Source: Bradyrhizobium forestalis (GTDB lineage Bacteria; Pseudomonadota; Alphaproteobacteria; Rhizobiales; Xanthobacteraceae). From it: 64,000 bases of DNA. Shown one piece after another: positions 8,895 through 17,549 of the stretch (position 1 is the stretch's first letter; the number at the start of each line of letters is the position of its first letter). The position numbers and the translations under genes were made by a program. Under the pieces are notes generated by a model, which saw only the letters and a list, made by a program, of their open reading frames with translations, had not been told where the DNA came from and made no database searches. The stretch is taken from positions 212,930 through 276,929 of the forward strand of contig NZ_PGVG01000005.1 of the NCBI RefSeq assembly GCF_002795245.1, read 5' to 3'.

Positions 8895-9068
8895 ATGATC
8901 TCTGCGTTTGTCTCCGCTTCCATTTTTGGTGCTGGCCTCATTCTGGGATACGCGCTGCGCGCCTGGCGCGTCCAACGGAGAACCGTGAACTCATCCTGCG
9001 GCCCCTCACGCCGGACGTCCCAGCCCGTTCCCACCTCGACGTTCGGCCACGCCCGACGAGCCTTCTAG
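8895..9068 (+). CDS. Small membrane protein (57 aa), hypothetical
   Basis: The peptide starts MISAFVSASIFGAGLILGYALRAW, a single membrane helix, followed by a basic, Ser/Arg-rich tail. A longer version from 8838 or 8841 adds 18-19 residues. The arrangement of one helix plus RAxRxQRR resembles small single-span proteins common in Bradyrhizobium. Function unknown; it could be spurious. Confidence 0.4.
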   Translation: MISAFVSASIFGAGLILGYALRAWRVQRRTVNSSCGPSRRTSQPVPTSTFGHARRAF

Positions 9069-9112
9069 GCATCGTCCCACTCGTTGACGGCATCCAGCTT
9101 CACACTGAAACG

Positions 9113-9406
9113 ATGGGACATGATGAAATGAGCGAGCCCAGGAAGGATGCGCCGCGACGTTATATCGTGGACGGCGCCGGACAGCGCGTGCTGGTCGGTC
9201 TGACGATCTCGGAGACGATCGAGTTCGAAGCGCTGGACAAGCCGGACTCCCGCCCGGACGCCGACCGGCTTGGGGAGGAGGCTCGCGTCCGTCAGGCCAA
9301 GCATGGCGAACGTTGGGTGGAGCTCTATGTCAAGCACGAACGCGCCTGGAGCGACTGGATGGCCGAGACGCGTGCGCGACTGGAGACGCCGCCTTTGCTC
9401 AACTAG
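9113..9406 (+). CDS. Conserved-looking hypothetical protein (97 aa)
   Basis: A soluble, acidic/basic mixed protein with the segment APRRYIVDGAGQRVLVGLTI and a tryptophan-containing C-terminal helix (RWVELYVKHERAWSDWMAE). A second in-frame ATG at 9128 is an equally plausible start. No known domain; the codon pattern and composition look genuinely coding. Confidence 0.6.
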   Translation: MGHDEMSEPRKDAPRRYIVDGAGQRVLVGLTISETIEFEALDKPDSRPDADRLGEEARVRQAKHGERWVELYVKHERAWSDWMAETRARLETPPLLN

Positions 9407-9482
9407 AGCATGATGGCGCCAAGGCCACCCCATCGTTGCCGCGAAGCCATTTCAGCCGTTGATGGCAGGTGGCGGGCCCCTA

Positions 9483-10220
9483 TCACACCGCGAGCATGCG
9501 GCTTCCCTGGATGCTCATCAGGGTGAGGTTGCCGGTCGCATAGGCGCCGGTGTCGATGTTGACACGGTTGGCCAGGAATTCCGCGCTGCGGACCGGCGTA
9601 TGGCCATGGACAATATACTTGCCGAACTGCTCCTCGCTCCGCAGGAATTCCTCGCGAATCCAGAGCAGATCGCGCTCCGTCTGCTCGGCCAATGGAACGC
9701 CGGGGCGAACGCCGGCGTGGACGAAAAAGAAGTCTCCGCAACTGAAGCTCAGCCGCAGGTTGTCCAGGAATTCCAGATGCTCGGTCGGCATCGCGCGAAT
9801 CAAATCGCGCAGGATCGATGCCGGCTCGTCGCGCTTGAGATCCGGCGGGGCAAGCCCGTAGGACATCAATGTCTGGGTCCCGCCGAAGGCAATCCAGTCC
9901 TCGAACAGTGAAGGGTCTTCGAACACCCTCACCAGAAAGGCCTCGTGGTTACCCTTGAGGAAGACCGCGTTGCCCCGGCGGCTCCGCTCGACCAGGATGT
10001 CGAGGGTGGCGCGGGTATCCGGGCCGCGATCAATGTAATCGCCCATGAAGACTTCGACAGCATAGCGCGGCCGGCTGCGGGCAACATCGGCGTCGATCAC
10101 CCGCAGCATGGGCTCGAGCAAATGCGCGCAGCCGTGAATGTCCGAGATCGCATAGATGCGGACTCCGTCCGGCAATTGCGGTTTGGGAATGGACGGGTGT
10201 GGTCGCGCGAGAGATTTCAT
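9483..10220 (-). CDS. Metallophosphoesterase (Ser/Thr phosphatase-like)
   Basis: The calcineurin-type metal-binding motifs occur in order: AISDIHG near residue 24, GDYIDRGPDT near 60, GNHEAF near 91, and later HAGVRPG and HGHTP. These are the signatures of PPP-type phosphoprotein phosphatases and the related ApaH group. The start at 10220 (MKSLARPHPS) is chosen because motif spacing then matches the family; the frame extends upstream to 10358 with unlikely sequence. 245 residues. The gene borders the polysaccharide locus and so might counter a kinase, but that link is only positional. Confidence 0.82.
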   Translation of the reverse strand: MKSLARPHPSIPKPQLPDGVRIYAISDIHGCAHLLEPMLRVIDADVARSRPRYAVEVFMGDYIDRGPDTRATLDILVERSRRGNAVFLKGNHEAFLVRVFEDPSLFEDWIAFGGTQTLMSYGLAPPDLKRDEPASILRDLIRAMPTEHLEFLDNLRLSFSCGDFFFVHAGVRPGVPLAEQTERDLLWIREEFLRSEEQFGKYIVHGHTPVRSAEFLANRVNIDTGAYATGNLTLMSIQGSRMLAV

Positions 10221-10813
10221 GGCGCTCGATCGATCGGGTGGTCGAAAAATGTCCCCAAGTCGCCGGCACCGGAGAGCTTCCATCCAACACGAACAACGTG
10301 AGTTCGGTGGGGCCGCGACTTGTTCTCCGACCGGATCATGCCAAAAGAAGGGCGGCATTTTTTGCCGACCTTGTTTCGTGGCGGACTACAGGAACAAGAT
10401 CGATCCGCTGGAATTGCATCGCTGCTCCGAAGCGTGCGGCAAAGCTGCATGACTCAGTGGAATCTTTTTACGCACCCGTAGATAGAAATCCGAAGAGATT
10501 CTCGCGGCCGATTCGATGTGCTTTCGGCGGGAGCAACGCAGCGCCTCAAACTTGAGCGAAGAGACGCATCGGATGCGGAACTTGATTCAAAATAGGGCAG
10601 TCCGTTCGCTCGTATGTCAGCACTGTGACGACATTTTCAGCGCGTCGAATTTCGCCGCGTATTTCAACACGACGCATCGTCCGTGCGCCGCAAAAGTTTT
10701 GCGTGCAGCGCCACAATGTCGCTGCGATCAATCAACACTTTCCGTGCGGGCAATTGACGAGTCTTCAGCATCACGATGAGCGTCAGGCACTCTCTCGATA
10801 AGCAGAGGTTCGA
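10221..10813. promoter_or_regulatory. Long upstream region of the polysaccharide initiation gene
   Basis: About 590 bp with no credible gene. It separates the phosphatase from the first sugar transferase gene, which read away from each other, so promoters of both lie here. A near-perfect palindrome sits at 10689-10703 (listed separately). Confidence 0.35.
10689..10703. promoter_or_regulatory. Short palindrome, possible operator
   Basis: cgcaaaa-g-ttttgcg has 7-base arms around one base, about 110 bp upstream of the ATG of the initiating sugar-phosphate transferase. Size and position would suit a dimeric regulator. No regulator is assigned. Confidence 0.25.
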
Positions 10814-12244
10814 ATGGCTGTTGCAACTTATGGTTCTGAAAACGCTCATGCGCTGTCATCCGCGCGCGGCAGTGCTCTTCAGAGGCCCTTTCAGATCGTC
10901 GTCATCGCTGCTGACTTTCTGTTGATCCTGCTGAGTTATGCGGCGGGTGCTTCGCTGTACGGTGTGGCCGTCGCTTCGCCTCCCGACGGTGCATCGGTGG
11001 GAGCCGGGTTGTTCGTCGGCGTGGTGTTCGTCGGGATCGCCTATTTCCGCGACGTCTATTCCACGCACCGCCTGCTCAATCTCGTGTGGCAGCTTCGAAT
11101 GGCGGTATTCATTTGGCTGACGTCGCTCACGATCCTTGCCGTTGCGGCCTTCCTGCTGAAGTCGACCGACAATCTTTCGCGCGGCACCGTCATCGTCTTC
11201 GCCGTGATCGGCGGGCTTGGCTTGATCAGCCTCCGCTTCGGCTGGCAGGCCGTGTTCGGCACGAGCTTTGCGCGAAGCAGGCTGGTCGATCGCAAGGTGA
11301 TCCTGCTCAGCCTGAAGCCGCTCGACTTCACCTCGAGCCGCTTCAAGGATCTGCGCAGGAATGGCTTCGACGTCATGCGCCATTTCGTGCTCGGAGACGA
11401 CCGGGATGATGGCCAATGGGAGCGACAGATTCGCGACGTCATCCGTCAGTCGCGCTCGGCTGATGTCGATGAATACCTGCTTGCGATCGACTGGAACGAA
11501 TTGCCGATGCTGCGCAAGCTGGGGCCATATTTACGTGCCGTCCCGCAGCCCATTCGCCTGCTGCCGGACGACCCGGTTGCCGACCTCGTGACCCGTCCCT
11601 TTTTGCCGGTTAGCGGAACCGTAGCGGTTGAGATCCAGCGGCCGCCGCTCACTATTCTCGAACGGCTGCAAAAGCGCTGTCTCGACGTCGGCGTCGCTCT
11701 GTTCGCACTCGTGCTGCTGACGCCGCTGCTGCTGACCGTCGCCGTGCTGATCAAGCTGGATTCACCTGGAGCCGTCATATTCCGGCAGTCGCGCCGCGGC
11801 TTCAACGGCAGGCCATTTGAGATCTGGAAGTTTCGCACGATGACCGTCAGCGAGAATGGCGAGACGGTGACACAGGCGACCAAGAAGGATGCGCGGGTCA
11901 CCAAGATCGGGCGCTTCCTGCGCATGACCAGCATTGACGAGCTGCCGCAGCTCTGGAACGTGCTACGTGGGGACATGTCACTGGTCGGACCGCGTCCGCA
12001 CGCGCTCGCCCATGACAATTACTACGACGAGCTCATCAGCAAGTACGTCTATCGCCATCACATGAAGCCGGGCCTGACCGGCTGGGCCCAGGTGAACGGA
12101 TTCAGGGGAGAAACGCCGACGATCGACCTGATGGAAAAGCGGGTCGAATATGACGTCTGGTACGTCAGCAACTGGAGCATCTGGCTTGACCTGAAGATCA
12201 TGGCCCGCACAGCGTCCGCAGTGATGTTCCAGGAAGCCTATTAG
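10814..12244 (+). CDS. Polyprenyl-phosphate hexose-1-phosphate transferase (exopolysaccharide initiation)
   Basis: A 476-residue polytopic protein. It has four to five N-terminal membrane segments (residues ~25-130), a CoA-binding-like central domain, another membrane segment near 290, and the C-terminal bacterial sugar-transferase domain with IWKFRTM, SIDELPQLWNVLRGDMSLVGPRP and PGLTGWAQVNG. This is the WbaP/WcaJ/ExoY (PssA) family, which moves hexose-1-phosphate from a UDP-sugar to undecaprenyl phosphate at the inner membrane and so starts repeat-unit assembly. The full length puts it with the WcaJ-like glucose transferases rather than short ExoY. Substrate (Glc or Gal) cannot be decided. 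Confidence 0.9.
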   Translation: MAVATYGSENAHALSSARGSALQRPFQIVVIAADFLLILLSYAAGASLYGVAVASPPDGASVGAGLFVGVVFVGIAYFRDVYSTHRLLNLVWQLRMAVFIWLTSLTILAVAAFLLKSTDNLSRGTVIVFAVIGGLGLISLRFGWQAVFGTSFARSRLVDRKVILLSLKPLDFTSSRFKDLRRNGFDVMRHFVLGDDRDDGQWERQIRDVIRQSRSADVDEYLLAIDWNELPMLRKLGPYLRAVPQPIRLLPDDPVADLVTRPFLPVSGTVAVEIQRPPLTILERLQKRCLDVGVALFALVLLTPLLLTVAVLIKLDSPGAVIFRQSRRGFNGRPFEIWKFRTMTVSENGETVTQATKKDARVTKIGRFLRMTSIDELPQLWNVLRGDMSLVGPRPHALAHDNYYDELISKYVYRHHMKPGLTGWAQVNGFRGETPTIDLMEKRVEYDVWYVSNWSIWLDLKIMARTASAVMFQEAY

Positions 12245-12288
12245 TCGCTTAATTTCTCAATTTGCCCGAAGCCTTCGAGCAGAGGGCT

Positions 12289-12576
12289 TCAGGTTCCATT
12301 GCGCGGCGGCCTGCCGAAGAGCCGCATGATCGCATCGCGCAGCGCGAGCAGCGGCGGCACCAGCACGAAGAAGGCGCCCATTGCAACGGAGACGATGACG
12401 TGGCGGATCGAGAAAGGCTCGTCCTGCTCGATCTCGCGCCGGCTTGGGTCGATCGGCGCCGGTGAGAGCGTCGTCGCCATAGGCTGCCGAAGCGGCTTGC
12501 GCGGGGGGACCACGATCAACACGAAGAGAATGTTGAGCAGAACCCAAATAGTCAAAATTGTAAGGACGATCAGCAT
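12289..12576 (-). CDS. Small two-helix membrane protein, hypothetical
   Basis: 95 residues with a long hydrophobic N-terminal helix (MLIVLTILTIWVLLNILFVL), a Pro/Arg-rich linker and a second hydrophobic segment (HVIVSVAMGAFFVLVPPLLAL), ending in a basic tail. No known domain. It is convergent with the sugar transferase gene, within the polysaccharide locus. An auxiliary role there is possible but unproven. Confidence 0.55.
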   Translation of the reverse strand: MLIVLTILTIWVLLNILFVLIVVPPRKPLRQPMATTLSPAPIDPSRREIEQDEPFSIRHVIVSVAMGAFFVLVPPLLALRDAIMRLFGRPPRNGT

Positions 12577-12877
12577 CCGAGCTCACCGGAAAAGAGCTGC
12601 GAGTATGAACCGAGATTAGCCCCAGGGAACCGAGAAGGAAAGATGCCTAAAGTTTCGGCACTTTGAGGCATCAAGCCCGGATTGTCTCGTCTTGACGACA
12701 GATGGTTGCCAATGGCGCCCCGTCTTCGTCAATCCTAGCTTCTGGCTAGAGCAATAACTGCAAGTTGTGGATTCCGGACGAATACGGACGTCCGAGCAGC
12801 CTCCGGCCGCCCGACGCTGTCTCGTCGCGAAGGCGCGCACTTGATTGCTTTCAACAGTTTCGCAAAGCATGAAATAA
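12577..12877. other. Intergenic stretch, no gene
   Basis: About 300 bp with stop codons in all useful frames. It contains only the terminator of the tyrosine kinase gene at its right end and the upstream region of the small membrane protein. Confidence 0.4.
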
Positions 12878-12903
12878 GGCCCGCTGCCAAATGGCAGCGG
12901 GCC
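12878..12903 (-). terminator. Strong hairpin terminator of the tyrosine-kinase operon
   Basis: Perfect 11-bp stem ggcccgctgcc-aaat-ggcagcgggcc, 45 bp beyond the stop of the minus-strand kinase gene. Read on the minus strand, the stem is followed by CTTATTTCATG. The tail is short, so termination may be partial. Confidence 0.65.
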
Positions 12904-12947
12904 CCGAGGTCGTCCAGCTCGGCTAAAGCGCGTCGCCGCGCCTGCGC

Positions 12948-15149
12948 CTAGGCGTGCTCGACGTAATAGCTGTTGTGGTGCTTGCCCTTGTAGGCCTCGA
13001 TGCGCTTGAGCATCTTCGGGTTGGCGCGGTTGAGCACGGCGCCGAGCAGCTTCTTCTGGAGGACCTCCGACCCCGAAACCGACTCCTGGAGAGCGCTTCG
13101 TGTCGTCTGTCCCCATTCGATGACGTAGACCATGGCATCGATCAGGAGGCTGACGGCCTTGGAGTCCGCCACCGGCATCACCGGGGCAAGATCGATCACG
13201 ATATACTCATAGTGCTCTCTCAGCACCTTGAGCAGCTCGGCCATCGCCTTCGATCCAATGACGTCGGCTGAATTCACCATGCGGGAAGCTACGACGGAGG
13301 GGAGGAAATCCAGTCCCGTCTCCTTGCTCCGCTGCACGTGGTAGCCGAGGCTCGCGGGATCGTTGAGCGCCTCCACAAGCCCGCTCTTGGCGTTGGGCGC
13401 GAGCTCTCGCGTCAGCGAGCGCGTGTGCAGGTCGCCGTCGATCAGCACCGTGCGATGCCCCGTGAGGGCGATCAGCTGTGCGAAATTCGCGGCGACGGTG
13501 GTTTTTCCTTCCTTGGGAAGGGAGGAGACGATGCCGATCACCTTGATCTCGCGGGTCAGGCGCGCAACGTCGATCGACACCTTGATGTTGCGCAACGTCT
13601 CGGCGAACCGCGAGAATGGATGATCGACGACATAGCGAGATATATCGGATGCGCCGGTCTTCGCGGCCGGACCGATGTCGGGCAGGACGCCGAGGCATTT
13701 CACGCCGAGCTCGTCCTCGACCTCGCCGGGGGTCCTGAGCACGTCGCTCAGCAGTTCACGCGCAAATGCGACGCCGAAGCCGAGACAGAGGCCGCCCACC
13801 AGGCCGCCAACCAGTGCCAGGACGGTGCGCGGCGAGCTCTTGCGATCCGGCTTCGTGGCGGTGCTGATGAGACGCGCCTCGCTGAGCGGGAAGCTCTGAT
13901 TCTGCGTCGCGCTCTGCAGCTTCTCGAGGAAGTTGTTGTAGAGATTGCGATAGGTGTCGGCAGCGCTTTCGAGATCGCGCAGCTTGACCTCGGCCTGGCC
14001 GGTGTGGCCGGCCTGGGCAACGAGCTCCTTCACGTTCTTCTCGAGCGACGCCTCGCGGCTCTTTGCGATCTCATAGTCGCTGCGATAGGCGTCCCCGATC
14101 CGATGCAGCTCATCGGCGATGTTCTTGCGCAGCTCGTCCATCTTGTTGGCCAGATTGACCGCCGCAAGGTGAGTCTTGCCGTAGCGCCTGGACCAGTCGG
14201 CATATTGGGCCTGGAGGTCGAGATATTGGGCGCGCAGGCGGGTGATGACCGAGTTGTTGAGAGCGTCGGTCACTGTCGGCTGCGCGAGATCCTGGTCGGA
14301 GATCGCCTCGATCCGGTCGAGCCGGGCCTTGGCTTCGGCCGTCGCGGCCCGCGCCTGAACCAGCTGCGTATTCAGGTCCGACAATTGCTGCTCGGACATC
14401 AGGCCGCGGCTGGTTCCGACGATGTTGTGCTCGGCCTTGAAGGTCTGCACGGCGCGGTCGCTGGCCGATGCCTGCTCGCTCAGCTCGAGGCTGCGCTGCT
14501 GAAGCCATTCGGTTGCCCGCTTGGTGGACTGATATTTGGCTTCCAGAGCGCCGACGAGATAGGCATTGGCGATCGCGTTTGCGATCTTGGCGGCCTTGTC
14601 GGGGGTCCGTGCGCGATAGTTCAGCGACAGGACATACGTCGTCAGCACGCGCTCCGTTCTCAGATTCTTCTGAACCTGCTCGACCACCGCATGTTCGATT
14701 CGCTCCTGGGACGCCGGCTCGCCGGAACTGAACAGCGACGTAATCTTGCCGAGCACGAGGGAGAGGAGACCCGGATTGGAGCCATTGAACTCCGGGTCAT
14801 CCGTGAGCTTCAGGCGGCGGACGACGGACAGAATCAGGTCGTCCGAGTTGATGATTTCGACCTGGCTGTCGACATAGCCGGTGTCGATCAGGGCGCTGCT
14901 GGTGTTGCTGTCCTTGTCCAGCACCTGCGCCTGACGCGTGTCCATCATGATACGGGCATTCGCCGTGTACATGGGTTGCGCCATGATCAGATAGACGAGC
15001 ACCAGCGCCAACGAAGCGCCGGCGCATGCCGCAATGATTGGCCATTGGCGGCGCAGCACATCGGCTACGCGCTCGAAGCTGAGCACGGCCCCGCCGAATT
15101 CGATGCCGAATCGGTGTCCCGACTGGAAATGTTCTCTAGGCTGGTACAT
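12948..15149 (-). CDS. Polysaccharide copolymerase / tyrosine autokinase (Wzc/ExoP type)
   Basis: 733 residues. The N-terminal Wzz domain has a membrane helix at ~35-55 (IIAACAGASLALVLVYL), a long periplasmic coiled-coil region (~190-420) and a second membrane helix at ~455. The C-terminal BY-kinase domain has Walker A SSLPKEGKTTVAAN (near 545), Walker A' VLIDGDLHTRSL and Walker B YIVIDLAPVMPVADS. The protein controls chain length and export of exopolysaccharide with the flippase/polymerase. Oddities: A' has G and H where many members have A and R (LIDADLR), and the C-terminal tail has only two adjacent tyrosines (NSYYVEHA). It probably lies in one transcription unit with the upstream secreted protein gene (31 bp gap). 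Confidence 0.9.
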   Translation of the reverse strand: MYQPREHFQSGHRFGIEFGGAVLSFERVADVLRRQWPIIAACAGASLALVLVYLIMAQPMYTANARIMMDTRQAQVLDKDSNTSSALIDTGYVDSQVEIINSDDLILSVVRRLKLTDDPEFNGSNPGLLSLVLGKITSLFSSGEPASQERIEHAVVEQVQKNLRTERVLTTYVLSLNYRARTPDKAAKIANAIANAYLVGALEAKYQSTKRATEWLQQRSLELSEQASASDRAVQTFKAEHNIVGTSRGLMSEQQLSDLNTQLVQARAATAEAKARLDRIEAISDQDLAQPTVTDALNNSVITRLRAQYLDLQAQYADWSRRYGKTHLAAVNLANKMDELRKNIADELHRIGDAYRSDYEIAKSREASLEKNVKELVAQAGHTGQAEVKLRDLESAADTYRNLYNNFLEKLQSATQNQSFPLSEARLISTATKPDRKSSPRTVLALVGGLVGGLCLGFGVAFARELLSDVLRTPGEVEDELGVKCLGVLPDIGPAAKTGASDISRYVVDHPFSRFAETLRNIKVSIDVARLTREIKVIGIVSSLPKEGKTTVAANFAQLIALTGHRTVLIDGDLHTRSLTRELAPNAKSGLVEALNDPASLGYHVQRSKETGLDFLPSVVASRMVNSADVIGSKAMAELLKVLREHYEYIVIDLAPVMPVADSKAVSLLIDAMVYVIEWGQTTRSALQESVSGSEVLQKKLLGAVLNRANPKMLKRIEAYKGKHHNSYYVEHA

Positions 15150-15180
15150 TTGCTAATTCGCTGCCTTTGACGATCACTGA

Positions 15181-15750
15181 TCAATTCGGAAGGGGGACGG
15201 GCTTGAACGGGTTGGCCAGCTTGGTCTTCCATTCGCCGTCGAGCAGGGCTCCGCCTCGCGGCGGCTGCGCAAGGCCCTTGCCTTGCGATTGGGCCTGCTG
15301 GGCGCCGGAGTCGTCCTCTCCCGCTGCGGAATAGCCTGCTTGCACGTTGAGATCGCCGATCCGCTGCGCGAAATCCCTGATCTTGCGCGCCGCGTCAGGC
15401 TTCGTCGACGTGCACCGCCCTTCGGCAATCCGCAGCGCGGCGCCGATGGCCGACCGATCGCTTGAAGCCGATGCGGAGATGAGCGTCTGCACGGAGGGTA
15501 ACACCGCTGGATTGGTCGCGATGAGAGTCGCGAGCCGATATCTCAGCTTCTCCTTGTCATTACGCAGTCGCTCCAGAAGCGAGGACGGCGACTTTACGAA
15601 GGTGTCGAGTTCGAGCTGCGAGGCGCGGTCCGAGAATTCGACGCACTGCGCGCGGCAAGCATCGACGCTCGAAACGATCAGCGCAGAACCTATCAAGACA
15701 GTCGGTAGCCATCGCGGCTGTGCATGACGACGTGTTAGTCCGCGGCCCAT
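15181..15750 (-). CDS. Secreted hypothetical protein upstream of the Wzc-like gene
   Basis: The start at 15750 has AAGGA about 8 nt upstream and yields a signal peptide (RWLPTVLIGSALIVSSVDACRAQ). The 189-residue product has a helical core (FVKSPSSLLERLRNDKEKLR, LIATNPAVLPSVQTLISAS), two cysteines and a Gln/Gly-rich low-complexity tail. I do not recognise the family. It precedes the tyrosine autokinase gene by 31 bp in the same direction, so it is probably co-transcribed and may work at the periplasmic face of the export machine. The frame is open to 15885 without better starts. Confidence 0.65.
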   Translation of the reverse strand: MGRGLTRRHAQPRWLPTVLIGSALIVSSVDACRAQCVEFSDRASQLELDTFVKSPSSLLERLRNDKEKLRYRLATLIATNPAVLPSVQTLISASASSDRSAIGAALRIAEGRCTSTKPDAARKIRDFAQRIGDLNVQAGYSAAGEDDSGAQQAQSQGKGLAQPPRGGALLDGEWKTKLANPFKPVPLPN

Positions 15751-16330
15751 CCGTGTTCCTTGCTTCTGTTGCAATAGGAGAACACGCGAAACTTGGCAGG
15801 TAACTGTGTCATCTTTTTGTGCGGCGCAAAAGCTGGCGCAGATCGTCGACGACGATAACGTCGTCCGATTTTCCGTCGGTTGCAAAAGCGCGACTTACAA
15901 TGCCTGCGAGATTGGCATGTCGCGCTCATGAATGTTGCAACTTGAAAACATATCAGGCACTCGCAGACCTGCGGGTCGCAAAACCGACACAAGTCACGAC
16001 GCCCTGTCATTGTTCCCTTCGATGAAGAGATTTTTTCGCGCAGACGAATCGATGTTGCTGCGGAAGCTTCCATCGCAACAGCGCCGAATTTCGCGCACAC
16101 TTTGCGCGCAAATACGCGCAATCATCACATCCTGATCGCCTTGCGCGCCGACGCATGCGCGTATCGGATGAAAAGTGGCATCAACTTGGCGCTCGCATGT
16201 CCGAATGATCTGCGAGGTTTGAAATTATCGTCGGTCGTCATGCATCGAGTGCGAGTCCGCGATCGCAGAGATTGAACATGCGCGAGACCTGATACACACT
16301 GCTGCGGTGCAATAGCTATGGAATGTTGAT
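15751..16330. promoter_or_regulatory. Divergent intergenic region between two polysaccharide operons
   Basis: About 580 bp with no credible gene, between the minus-strand secreted-protein/wzc unit and the plus-strand acyltransferase/polymerase unit. It must contain promoters for both. Repeated cgcgca words around 16035-16115 and a gttgcaac palindrome near 15936 are visible but unassigned. Confidence 0.4.
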
Positions 16331-17542
16331 GTGACGGAGTTGGTTCATCGTGAGAAGGCGCATGTCCTCCCACTCGACAGCATTCGAGGGATCGCCGCGA
16401 CTTCAGTGGTGATTCACCACCTTCTGCTGATGCCGACTTTTCTCGCGGCGTTCCCGCACAATGCGTGGATCAACTGCTCATTCTTCAGAAGCGCTTGGCT
16501 GCTGGTCGATTTGTTCTTTGTTCTCAGCGGGATCGTCATGTCGCTCAGCTACGTCGAGGGCGACTTCGGGCGCTTCTCGCTGCGCGAGTTCATGGTGCGG
16601 CGCCTGGCGAGGGTCTATCCGCTGCACATCGTCATGCTGATGGCAAATCTGTTGTTCCGCCTGCTGCGCATCAGCCTGGTCATGACGGGCGTCGTGGTCG
16701 CCGCGCCGGCAGCCTTCGAGGTGAACAACGCCTATTCCTTCGTGCTCAACGTCCTGCTGCTGCACTCCATGGGGTTCATCGACTATCTCAGCTGGAATGC
16801 GCCGAGCTGGAGCATCAGCGTCGAGTTCTACACGTATCTGGTGTTTGGCCTGATCATCCTGCTTGCCCAGCGGATGCGTTCCCTGTTGTGGTTCTATGTT
16901 CTCTGCGGACTGCTTGCGGTGGGGAGTCTCGTCTTCATCATTTTCGCGCTCGACAAGAGAAGCCTCGGGCTTCAGACCGATTTCGGCATCCTGCGCTGCT
17001 TCGTGAGCTTCTTTCTGGGCGTGCTGACGGTGCGGATCGTCGATCGCCTGCCGGCCAAGCCGGGCCCTGCCGTCCAGGGCGTGGTGCAGTTCGTCGCCAT
17101 GATCGCCAGCATCGTCCTCGTGTCCGTGGCGGAGACCAATCCTGCGGCAACCTTCCTCGCGCCGGTGACGTTCGCGATCTTCCTCGGCAGCTTGCTGGCC
17201 TTTCCGGATGCGATGCTGGTGCCGCGGATGCTGGTGGCCAAGCCATTGGTCTGGCTCGGACGCCGCTCCTACTCGATCTACATGGTGCATGCGCTCGTGG
17301 TGCTGCTGGCCGAGTATTTCGTGCGCGCGCTCGGGGCCGGGCGGATCGCCGCTCTCGATTCGGTCTGGGCGGGTCTGCCGGCCACGCTGAATCTCGTCGT
17401 CTCGCTGGCCGCCGTGCTGGCGGTTTCGCACTTCACCTATCTCTACGTCGAGATCCCCGGCGGCAGGCTGATGCGGAACGCTCTTGGGAGCCGGTCCGAT
17501 TTCTCGGCTTCCCCGGCGGCATCGGCGCGGCCGACGAACTGA
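16331..17542 (+). CDS. Acyltransferase family 3 membrane protein (1 of 5)
   Basis: GTG start at 16331. 403 residues with about ten membrane helices. The opening LDSIRGIAATSVVIHH carries the R-x10-H motif of acyltransferase-3 (OafA/NodX/ExoZ) proteins, which O-acetylate or succinylate glycans using cytoplasmic acyl-CoA. A further family signature is SYSIYMVHALVV near 315. It is first of four same-strand genes; the polymerase-like gene starts 7 bp after its stop. It probably decorates the polysaccharide made by this locus. Acyl group and target sugar unknown. Confidence 0.88.
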   Translation: MTELVHREKAHVLPLDSIRGIAATSVVIHHLLLMPTFLAAFPHNAWINCSFFRSAWLLVDLFFVLSGIVMSLSYVEGDFGRFSLREFMVRRLARVYPLHIVMLMANLLFRLLRISLVMTGVVVAAPAAFEVNNAYSFVLNVLLLHSMGFIDYLSWNAPSWSISVEFYTYLVFGLIILLAQRMRSLLWFYVLCGLLAVGSLVFIIFALDKRSLGLQTDFGILRCFVSFFLGVLTVRIVDRLPAKPGPAVQGVVQFVAMIASIVLVSVAETNPAATFLAPVTFAIFLGSLLAFPDAMLVPRMLVAKPLVWLGRRSYSIYMVHALVVLLAEYFVRALGAGRIAALDSVWAGLPATLNLVVSLAAVLAVSHFTYLYVEIPGGRLMRNALGSRSDFSASPAASARPTN

Positions 17543-17549
17543 GCCGGAT

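Noticed and set aside
13338..15170. 610-codon plus-strand open frame over the tyrosine kinase gene
   Set aside because: Composition is typical of a high-GC antisense frame and no domain is recognisable. The minus strand encodes full Wzz and kinase motifs.
15181..15750. Identification of the secreted protein upstream of the Wzc-like gene as the Wza exporter
   Set aside because: It is too short and lacks the PES/SLBB sequence pattern of outer-membrane export proteins and a lipobox.
10820..15946. The word tgttgcaactt shared by the start of the sugar transferase gene and the 15.9-kb intergenic region
   Set aside because: Eleven identical bases in 64 kb can occur by chance, and one copy is inside coding sequence.
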